Source: Deltaproteobacteria bacterium (GTDB taxonomy: Bacteria; Desulfobacterota_B; Binatia; Binatales; Binataceae). From it: 7,391 nt of DNA. A program made the position numbers and the translations under genes. Below the pieces are notes generated by a model that was not told the DNA's origin, did not search any database, and saw only the letters and a list, made by a program, of their open reading frames with translations. Shown one piece after another: positions 1 to 5,207 of this stretch (the first letter of the stretch is position 1; each line of letters begins with the position of its first letter). The stretch spans positions 1 through 7,391 of the forward strand of contig JAKAVX010000116.1 in assembly GCA_021827465.1 (NCBI GenBank). Direction: 5' to 3'.

Positions 1-507
1 ACCCATTTCGGAATCGTGCTTGCCCCAACTGAGTGAATTGCCAAACATCACTTCAACGGGCGTCTTGGGATCGGGGAATGGCAGACCGCCCGTCCATGGC
101 TTGTGATCCAGGGTGTAGACGTTACCATCGGGAAAGATCTTGAACTTCCCCTTATTGTGCAGCGACGCATTCAGGAACGGCGGAGGGGTGAGCCAGTCCA
201 CCCGCGTCGTCGTCGCCGCAAGATCGACCACACGCCCGTCGTGCTTGATCGACCAGTAGGCCGCCGGATCGAGAATATCCTTGACGATATCGACGTTGCT
301 GGCGTTCAACTCCTGCCCGGCTTTGAGCTTGCCCCTGGTGTAGGCCTCGATAGACAAAAGCTCGGGCGGATATGCAGCTTCGCAACTGCCGGTGTTCGCC
401 AACACATCGAACAGCGGCGCAAGAACTCCTGCGGCTACAATCCCTTTTGCCGTTTGTTCGAGGAAATGTCTTCTCGTCCATCCCTCGGTGTACTTCAACA
501 AGTTCAT
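1..507 (-). CDS. DUF1329 family protein with Tat signal, distal tandem copy (3' end outside window)
   Basis: Reading the minus strand from ATG at 507 gives 169 open codons running off the window at position 1, so the C-terminal part is missing. The product begins MNLLKYTEGWTRRHFLEQ. The twin arginines at residues 12-13 followed by a hydrophobic stretch (about 22-36) indicate export by the Tat pathway, hence a periplasmic or outer-envelope location. My ungapped hand alignment to the neighbouring complete copy (1272-2654) gives about 126 of 169 identical residues, roughly 75%, with no gaps. This is a tandem paralog of the same DUF1329 family. A GAGGTG Shine-Dalgarno sequence (complement of 515-520) lies 7 nt before the ATG and fixes the start. 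The biochemical role of DUF1329 proteins is not established; they are often described as outer-membrane-associated and occur near genes for use of hydrophobic compounds. The family call rests on recalled resemblance plus the paralogy. No sign of decay is visible in the part present. Confidence 0.85.
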   Translation of the reverse strand, partial: MNLLKYTEGWTRRHFLEQTAKGIVAAGVLAPLFDVLANTGSCEAAYPPELLSIEAYTRGKLKAGQELNASNVDIVKDILDPAAYWSIKHDGRVVDLAATTTRVDWLTPPPFLNASLHNKGKFKIFPDGNVYTLDHKPWTGGLPFPDPKTPVEVMFGNSLSWGKHDSEMG

Positions 508-850
508 AGCGACTCACCTCAATTTGGCGAAATCTCTCCCGAAAGATGCGAACTCGATCGACCGAACATCCGATCGTCCCGCATGCCCCGTGATCTACAG
601 ACGAACATGGTCGCTGAATCGATCAAACCCCAAAGACTCAGAATGTGGGGACGAAGGTGCCACGGATAAGATTCTCTTGATGTCACCGACCGGGAAAGCG
701 CGCTTGTACCGCGCAGGAAAGCGCCCGCGTCAACTCTCTATTGAGCGAGGACGACGCGTATGCATGCCGTGCAATACGGATGGCTGCTCAATTAGCTGAG
801 CATCGATACGCAGGACGTGAAATTAAGCCCGCGCGCGTCACACTACGTCC

Positions 851-874
851 GAGCTACAAGAGTAGTCTCTTTTT
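851..874 (+). terminator. Orphan terminator-like hairpin with T5 tract
   Basis: On the plus strand GAG-CTAC (851-857) can pair with GTAG-(T)-CTC (862-869) around the loop AAGA, giving a 7-bp stem with one bulged T. Five T residues (870-874) follow directly. This is the form of a small Rho-independent terminator, but no plus-strand gene I can support lies upstream. It could end a small untranslated RNA, or be chance in an AT-richer region. The stem is short, so confidence is low. Confidence 0.25.
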
Positions 875-1095
875 AACAATCAGCCACGTAGCTGACACTT
901 GCGTGAGAGAAATAGCAGTGAGACGCGAATCCGCCAAGAAACGCTCGCGTTTTATTTTAATGATCGCCTTTGATCCGCCATCTGGCGGCGTAGAAAATTC
1001 GAATCGCGGCTCAGCAGCGATTAGCCATGAGCGTTCGGTCTTATTGTGCTGCGCCTATCGAAGCGACGGCGAAATCGCCCGAATACAGGCGAAAG

Positions 1096-1130
1096 CCGGC
1101 GCAGCGCGCGGAATCCGCACACTGCGCCGG
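1096..1130. terminator. Strong GC-rich hairpin downstream of the DUF1329 gene
   Basis: CCGGCGCAG (1096-1104) and CTGCGCCGG (1122-1130) form a perfect 9-bp stem. An inner GCGG/CCGC stem (1108-1111 with 1115-1118) closes a 3-nt loop. It lies about 140 bp past the stop of the leftward DUF1329 gene, so it could end or stabilise that transcript. No T tract follows on the minus strand; on the plus strand TTTT appears only about 10 nt later. A bidirectional terminator, an mRNA-stabilising structure or a REP-like palindrome are all possible. Confidence 0.4.
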
Positions 1131-1167
1131 GAGATAAGATTTTCTGTAGATGCCTTTTAGCTCGCGC

Positions 1168-1274
1168 TAGTGTCGTGTCTCTTAAGTTAGCTTAGGGCTG
1201 GCGATCCATAACACCTTGAGAACATTGGGTTTTAGCATCGACGGCGCTACTGTTATTTCCGATACACGACACTA
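1168..1274. mobile_element. Candidate MITE or IS630/Tc1-type remnant with TIRs and TA duplication
   Basis: The sequence CGCTAGTGTCGTGTCTC (1165-1181) is matched at 16 of 17 positions by the reverse complement of 1261-1277. Weaker matching continues inward for several more bases. The outermost dinucleotides of the element are TA on both sides (1168-1169 and 1273-1274), and removing one TA plus the 103 bp between restores a CTAG. IS630-family elements are known to target CTAG/TA and duplicate TA, which fits. The interior (about 1182-1260) has no open frame of useful length, so the element would be non-autonomous, either a MITE or an internally deleted IS. The right end overlaps the stop codon of the DUF1329 gene. 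The alternative is that the repeat is only a long-stem RNA structure. Multiple copies elsewhere in the genome would be decisive and cannot be checked here. Confidence 0.6.
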
Positions 1275-2654
1275 GCGGCCGAGGCGTCGCAACGAATCCA
1301 TCGAGCAGTAGTCGTCAAAGTAGCGATTTTGATTCACACCGGTCTGATACCCGCCGAAGACCTCGCGAACGACCTGGAAGTGCGTCATCCGGCCCGACTG
1401 CAAATCCAGCGCATGAACGTACACCCACTCCCAGAACTCGTCGGGCAGGACGTTGGTCCATTGATAGCCCGGCTTCTTCTGGTAGTAGTCGAAACCGCCC
1501 TCCCACTGCTGCCACATCTTGCCCTGCCGATCGTAGGTGATCATGGTCAGCGGGTTGAGCGTGCGGGCGTCGTACCAGATCCTCTTCTTGCTGTACGGCG
1601 AGCGCGGATACTTGACCGGCGACATCTCGACTATGTAGCACTCCGGCACCAGCGAATAGACGCTTTTGAAATACTTCTTGCCGGTCTTGCCGCCGCACCA
1701 CTCCAGTTCCCAGTTGTGACGGTCCAGCCGCGAGCAATGGCTTACGCTGGTGAGCAGAGGACCCTTGCCGACGATCTTGAAGTCGCCCCAGGTCAGAAGC
1801 GGGTCGCCCGCCATCCACGCCTCGCTGGCAAACCAGGTTTCACCGGGAAGCTGCGGTTCGAAGCGCTGATCGACCGGAAAGGTCCGTGTCCGCTTGAGTA
1901 GCGGCGTGTAGCCATAGAACTGCGGGAAGGTCCGCTGATCGTACGCCCAAATCTGAAGGAACGCCGTACCGCGCATGTCTTCCGGCGATGAAATGAAGCT
2001 CGGATAGTAGCGAAGCTCGTTTTCGTGGCCGGACAAGTACGGCTTGGGGTCGTTAACCAGGCGTCCGACCGTTTGATACTCGACGTAAAAGTCCTCGTAG
2101 GTGTACTCGACTTCTCCGTCGGCATTGGTGTCCCAATCCTTGACCGCGCCCATAAAGGAGTCGTGCTTACCCCAGCTGAGCGTGTTCGACATCACGCATT
2201 GCTGCGGAGTCTTGGGCTCGGGGAACGGGTTGCCGCCGACCCACGGCTTGTGATCCAACGTGTAGACGTTGCCGTCGGGAAAAATCTTGTGCTTGCCCCG
2301 GTTGTGCAGCGTAGCCTCGAGGAATTCCTTGGGAGTCAGGTGGTCGATCTGCGTGACCGTGGACCCGAGCGTTATTGCCCGCCCGTCGTGCTTGACCGAC
2401 CAGTACGCCGCAGGGTCAAGAATGTCTTTGACGATATCGACATTGTCGGGATTGAGTTCCTGCCCAACCTTCAGTCTGCCCTTGGTGTAGGCTTCGATCG
2501 ACAGCAGTTCGGGCGGGTAGGCCGCATCGCAAGTGCCCGTGTTACCGATCACTTCCCACAGCGGCGCGATCACGCCGGCGGCCATCACTCCTTTCGCCGT
2601 CTGCTCGAGGAAATGTCTCCTCGTCCATCCTTCCGGGTATTTCAACAAATGCAT
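1272..2654 (-). CDS. DUF1329 family protein with Tat signal, complete copy
   Basis: The product is 460 aa, from ATG at 2654 to TAG at 1274-1272. I chose this start over an in-frame ATG at 2717 for three reasons. A GAGGTG Shine-Dalgarno sequence sits 6 nt upstream, the next residues match the start of the distal paralog, and the Tat motif T-R-R-H-F-L (11-16) then lies at the N-terminus, with a hydrophobic core at about 22-36. Cleavage is probably near 43-46, and the conserved Cys42 lacks a proper lipobox. The mature part, rich in aromatic residues (many W and Y), matches my recollection of DUF1329 proteins, whose fold is thought to resemble LolA-type lipid-binding proteins. Residues 175-180 (DTNADG) resemble a calcium-binding loop. 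A role in handling a hydrophobic substrate at the envelope is inferred; no enzymatic reaction is known. The gene is divergent from the thiolase/DUF35 genes. Its stop codon lies inside the terminal repeat of a candidate mobile element, yet the C-terminus (…RRLGR) appears intact. Confidence 0.88.
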   Translation of the reverse strand: MHLLKYPEGWTRRHFLEQTAKGVMAAGVIAPLWEVIGNTGTCDAAYPPELLSIEAYTKGRLKVGQELNPDNVDIVKDILDPAAYWSVKHDGRAITLGSTVTQIDHLTPKEFLEATLHNRGKHKIFPDGNVYTLDHKPWVGGNPFPEPKTPQQCVMSNTLSWGKHDSFMGAVKDWDTNADGEVEYTYEDFYVEYQTVGRLVNDPKPYLSGHENELRYYPSFISSPEDMRGTAFLQIWAYDQRTFPQFYGYTPLLKRTRTFPVDQRFEPQLPGETWFASEAWMAGDPLLTWGDFKIVGKGPLLTSVSHCSRLDRHNWELEWCGGKTGKKYFKSVYSLVPECYIVEMSPVKYPRSPYSKKRIWYDARTLNPLTMITYDRQGKMWQQWEGGFDYYQKKPGYQWTNVLPDEFWEWVYVHALDLQSGRMTHFQVVREVFGGYQTGVNQNRYFDDYCSMDSLRRLGR

Positions 2655-2660
2655 AACGTT

Positions 2661-2668
2661 CACCTCAA
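2661..2668 (-). promoter_or_regulatory. Ribosome binding site of the complete DUF1329 gene
   Basis: On the minus strand the sequence reads TTGAGGTG, with GAGGTG 6 nt before the ATG at 2654. The distal paralog has the same TTGAGGTG (complement of 515-522) in front of its ATG. The shared block decides the start of both genes. Beyond it I see little similarity between the two upstream regions. Confidence 0.7.
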
Positions 2669-2759
2669 AGGTTTTTGCAGCACCTTCGCTCTCCGACCAT
2701 CGGGGCCTTCCCCACAAAGGATCGACAACCTCTTGGAGAGCGCCGGCAACGGATGAACA

Positions 2760-2795
2760 CCCGGCCGTAGCCGGGCGATAGTCGTAGCCGGCGAT
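2760..2795. repeat. Hairpin overlapping a 13-14 nt direct repeat in the DUF1329 leader
   Basis: CCCGGC-CGTA-GCCGGG (2760-2775) is a perfect 6-bp stem with a 4-nt loop. CGTAGCCGGGCGAT (2766-2779) recurs as CGTAGCCGGCGAT (2783-2795), with one base missing and a 17 bp offset. It lies about 105-140 bp upstream of the DUF1329 ATG, where an operator or a leader-RNA structure could sit. Function is unknown. Confidence 0.35.
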
Positions 2796-3272
2796 AACCG
2801 ATATGTCGCGCAGCGTGCATCAATTCGATGCGCTATCAGGGTAATAAGGCTTTGAATCTCCCTCCCGCTAGCCGTAATAGCATGAGATGTGCCACTCGCG
2901 ATGAGGATCATCAGGCCGATGTGCACAACGCTCAGCACGCCGCTTGATTGCGCCGATAGGATGCAGTTCTCTGGCGCTATTTTGCGACAGCGCCATGGCA
3001 ACCAAACCTCCGGTCAGCCGTGATAATGGTTCCGCGAGCTGTGCCGCGATTCTGCTTTCGCGCGCTGCTGACCTGAAGCCCTGATCCTCGAAATCGTTTC
3101 TTTCGGCGTCAGATGCTCCCCTTGGAGGCGAGACATGTTCCGACCGCGCGGAACCCGGTGCGCGGCCGGAACCCCGTAAGCGCAAATTGCATCGACGCGG
3201 TTGAAATTCCGACACCGGTGCTGCAATCAGAGAAGGTCGGCGGCTCACCAAACACCGCCAGGGAGTCAAGTC

Positions 3273-4448
3273 ATGGATTCCATCAGGGACCAGGCATGTA
3301 TCGTGGGCGTAGGAGAAAGCGAGTTCACTCGCGGCACCACTAAAACGGATTTGCAGTTGACGCTGGAGGCGTCGACGAATGCGATCCGGGACGCGGGGCT
3401 CAGCCCGCACGACATCGACGGCATCGTCGGACCTCCGGTCGGCGCTCCGGCGGAACATTTCGCGGCAAACCTGGGAATCGAGGATCTGCGCTACGCCGCG
3501 ACCATTCATATGGGCGGAGCAAGTTGCGTCGCGGGATTGCAGAGCGCCGCGATGGCTGTTGCGTGCGGCGTCGCGAAGAACGTTCTTCTCCCGATGGGTT
3601 GGCTCGGGTACTCGGCGATGCGCGTGAGCGCGATGGGCCGGCGCGAGGGCGGCGACGCGGGAGGCGGTGGTCCGCTTGGGCCGACGATAAGCGAATGGTA
3701 CCTGCCCTACGGCGCCTCGGTCCCGGTGCAGTGGTACGCGTGGATCGCGACGCGGCACATGAAGCTCTACGGCATCCCGTTCGAAACCATGGCGGCGGTT
3801 TCGCTGGCGGCGCGCAAGCACGCCCAGTTGAACGAAAAGGCGCTGATGCGCGGCCGGCAACTCACCCTCGACGACTACATGAAGGCACGATGGATCTCCT
3901 ATCCTTTCAGGCTGTTCGATTGCTGCCTCGAGACCGACGCCGCGAGCGCCGTTGTGGTTACGTCCGCCGAGCGCGCCCGCGATCTGAAGCGTCCGCCGGT
4001 TTACATTTCCGGAGTGGCCGAAGGCCATCCCTACCCCGCCGACGATATTCCCTCGCGTCCCGACCCGTTCACAATAGGACTCAGCTTCGCCGCCCCGAAG
4101 GCTTTCGCGATGGCCGGCGCAAAGCATGACGACATCGATTTTCTCGAGATATACGACTGCTTCAGCTACGTCGTGCTCCTTCAGATCGAGGCGATGGGCT
4201 TTTGTGGTCGAGGCGGGGTCAAGGATTTCGTAAAGGGCGGACGTCTCGAACTCGGGGGCGACCTGCCACTCAACACCCACGGCGGACTTCATTCCGAGGC
4301 GCACGTATGGGGAATGAACCACGTAGTCGAAGCGACCCGGCAGTTGCGCCATGAATGCGGCCAGCGCCAAGTCAAGGACGCGGAAGTCGGTCTGGTGACC
4401 GGATGGGGAGACTTCGGCGACGGCAGTATGGCCATCCTGAGGAGGTAG
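3273..4448 (+). CDS. Thiolase-fold acyl-CoA enzyme, SCP2/Ltp type, DUF35-associated
   Basis: The 391-aa product has the usual length of SCP2/lipid-transfer-type thiolases. The N-terminal thiolase half opens with [11 protein letters not shown] (10-20) and has GGASC (81-85) in the active-site loop region. The C-terminal half has IYDCF (293-297) and [17 protein letters not shown] (334-350), which corresponds to the thiolase GHP-region histidine (His344). In my hand comparison the position of the usual nucleophilic Cys is Gly82, and the C-terminal active-site Cys is also absent (TGWGDFGDG, 376-384). A standard Claisen thiolase mechanism is therefore doubtful. Relatives paired with DUF35 proteins include the Ltp2 retro-aldolase of steroid side-chain breakdown. 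An acyl-CoA aldolase/retro-aldolase or an acyl-transfer step is inferred; the substrate is unknown. The start at 3273 has GGGAG 7 nt upstream; an in-frame ATG at 3201 would add 24 residues unlike the family. The DUF35 gene starts 3 nt after the stop, pointing to an operon and a physical complex. Confidence 0.88.
   Translation: MDSIRDQACIVGVGESEFTRGTTKTDLQLTLEASTNAIRDAGLSPHDIDGIVGPPVGAPAEHFAANLGIEDLRYAATIHMGGASCVAGLQSAAMAVACGVAKNVLLPMGWLGYSAMRVSAMGRREGGDAGGGGPLGPTISEWYLPYGASVPVQWYAWIATRHMKLYGIPFETMAAVSLAARKHAQLNEKALMRGRQLTLDDYMKARWISYPFRLFDCCLETDAASAVVVTSAERARDLKRPPVYISGVAEGHPYPADDIPSRPDPFTIGLSFAAPKAFAMAGAKHDDIDFLEIYDCFSYVVLLQIEAMGFCGRGGVKDFVKGGRLELGGDLPLNTHGGLHSEAHVWGMNHVVEATRQLRHECGQRQVKDAEVGLVTGWGDFGDGSMAILRR
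4440..4445 (+). promoter_or_regulatory. AGGAGG ribosome binding site embedded in the end of the thiolase-like gene
   Basis: AGGAGG forms the last two sense codons of the thiolase-like gene, directly before its TAG, and lies 6 nt before the ATG at 4452. It is the strongest Shine-Dalgarno sequence in the window. Its placement implies coupled translation of the two subunits. Confidence 0.8.
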
Positions 4449-4451
4449 GTC

Positions 4452-4874
4452 ATGGCAGAAGCAAAGACGAACCAATACCAGCGTCCGCTTCCACGGCGCC
4501 AAGGCCCGGCGGGCGAGTTTTACGAGTTCTGCCACAAGCACGAATTGCGCTTCCAGCGATGCGGCGATTGCGGAACGTGGCGGCATATCCCGCGCGACAT
4601 GTGCGCAAAATGCGGCTCCTTCCACTGGAGATGGGAGAAATCCTCGGGACGGGGAAAAGTCTTCTCGTGGACGACCGTGATGCAACCGATGCTGCCGCAG
4701 TTCGCCGAAGTTCCGTACAGCCCCGTGATTATCGAAATGGAAGAAGGCGTCAGGATGCTCAGTTGGCTCCGCGACCTGAAGCCCGAAGAGCTGAAGCTCG
4801 ACCTGCCGGTCGAAGTCGCATTCGAAGACGTAACTCCCGAGGTGACGCTTCCGATGTTCAGGCGCCGAAGCTGA
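4452..4874 (+). CDS. DUF35 zinc-ribbon/OB-fold protein, partner of the thiolase-like enzyme
   Basis: The 140-aa product matches the usual size of DUF35 (Zn-ribbon plus OB-fold) proteins. After an N-terminal helical stretch with the typical FYEFCHKHELRFQRC pattern (23-37), Cys37-x2-Cys40 and Cys51-x2-Cys54 form the rubredoxin-like zinc ribbon. The rest (about 60-137) fits the OB-fold: GKVFSWTTV, then YSPVIIEMEEGVRMLSWL, then a short acidic segment and VAFEDVTPEVTLPMFRR. Known DUF35 proteins bind thiolase-superfamily enzymes and help hold or channel the acyl-CoA, as in the archaeal thiolase/HMG-CoA synthase complex and the Ltp2 aldolase complex. The gene lies 3 nt behind the thiolase-like gene and shares its translation signals, so a stable heteromer is very likely. 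All four zinc ligands are present. Confidence 0.93.
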   Translation: MAEAKTNQYQRPLPRRQGPAGEFYEFCHKHELRFQRCGDCGTWRHIPRDMCAKCGSFHWRWEKSSGRGKVFSWTTVMQPMLPQFAEVPYSPVIIEMEEGVRMLSWLRDLKPEELKLDLPVEVAFEDVTPEVTLPMFRRRS

Positions 4875-5207
4875 GCATGCGCGCTTCAAAAGCGCCGGCG
4901 TCGCGGCGAATCCCTCCTCTAGGGGAGCCGGTTTGCGACGTCAATCGTGGACACCGCGCGGCCGACGGACGGCTCTTTTGCCCGGCGAATAGCCGATTGG
5001 TATCGGCTCGCTTAGACGCACAATATGTATCCGTAAGACTCAGTCGGCTCGACGCATTTGCGATTTGTCTGCCCGGAAAGAATCGGAAGCCCTCGGCAAC
5101 CTCACGCATTGTCGTTTCGGCTGATCAAGGCACCGCAATTGCTTGCCATCCCTGCCAGGGGCGTGTTTTTTTTCGGGCCGCAAATTCAACCTGATGGGGA
5201 CAAAACG
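4875..5207 (+). other. Intergenic region between the DUF35 and nitroreductase-like genes
   Basis: These 333 bp hold no gene that I can support. Seen here are a small hairpin 6 nt after the DUF35 stop (4881-4895), an AT-richer patch around 5015-5035 (GCACAATATGTATCC) where a promoter could sit, and a run of eight T (5166-5173) about 35 nt before the next ATG. A short CCCT-GCC-AGGG stem (5149-5159) just before the T run could make a weak terminator or attenuator. The gap suggests that the nitroreductase-like gene may have its own promoter rather than depending on read-through. Confidence 0.45.
4881..4895 (+). terminator. Small hairpin after the DUF35 gene
   Basis: GCGCTT-CAA-AAGCGC is a perfect 6-bp stem with a 3-nt loop, placed 6 nt after the TGA. 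No T tract follows, so it may only partly terminate or may protect the mRNA end. Confidence 0.3.

Larger units (their letters stand above)
508..1164. other. Non-coding stretch between the two DUF1329 copies
   Basis: No convincing gene is present. The open frames here give compositions unlike the neighbouring genes, lack a good Shine-Dalgarno sequence and resemble no family I recognise. The DNA is visibly richer in A and T than the coding regions, for example around 860-885 and 945-965. It should hold the promoter of the distal DUF1329 gene, which is transcribed leftward from about 508, but I cannot place -35/-10 boxes with confidence. Two hairpins inside it are listed separately (851-874 and 1096-1130). 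Confidence 0.6.
2655..3272. other. Divergent intergenic regulatory region (618 bp)
   Basis: The region separates the leftward DUF1329 gene from the rightward thiolase-like gene, so it must carry promoters for both directions. I see no gene: the open frames here are extensions of antisense frames of neighbouring genes or short random ones. Features seen are a hairpin with an adjacent direct repeat (2760-2795), a small dyad GCATC-N5-GATGC (2817-2831), and the thiolase Shine-Dalgarno sequence GGGAG (3261-3265). A TTGAAT-17 bp-TAATAG pair (2852-2880) is too weak to call a promoter. The length is generous for a simple divergent promoter. Confidence 0.55.

Noticed and set aside
103..669. Plus-strand frame of 188 codons, and a similar one at 2025-2756
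   Set aside because: Both are the same antisense frame of the two DUF1329 paralogs, so their mutual similarity simply reflects the paralogy of the real genes.
741..1160. Plus-strand open frame of 139 codons between the DUF1329 copies
   Set aside because: It has no good ribosome binding site, no recognisable motif and mixed composition, and it runs through two hairpins (851-874 and 1096-1130). A real small protein cannot be fully excluded.
2519..2531. Possible lipoprotein Cys (Cys42) in the DUF1329 proteins
   Set aside because: The Cys is conserved in both copies, but the preceding residues (T-G-T and T-G-S) do not fit a lipobox, so lipid attachment is not supported.
2852..2880. TTGAAT - 17 bp - TAATAG as a sigma-70-like promoter for the thiolase-like gene
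   Set aside because: Only 4 of 6 and 3 of 6 consensus matches, almost 400 bp from the start codon; expected by chance in 618 bp.
3513..3527. Cys85 in GGASC as the thiolase nucleophile
   Set aside because: Aligning the surrounding loop with SCP2-type thiolases puts Cys85 at the glycine three residues after the nucleophile position; kept only as a possible alternative.
2868..4889. Minus-strand open frame of 673 codons opposite the thiolase-like and DUF35 genes
   Set aside because: It lies antisense to two clearly recognisable proteins, is rich in Arg, His and Ala as expected for an antisense shadow in GC-rich DNA, and shows no family resemblance or ribosome binding site.
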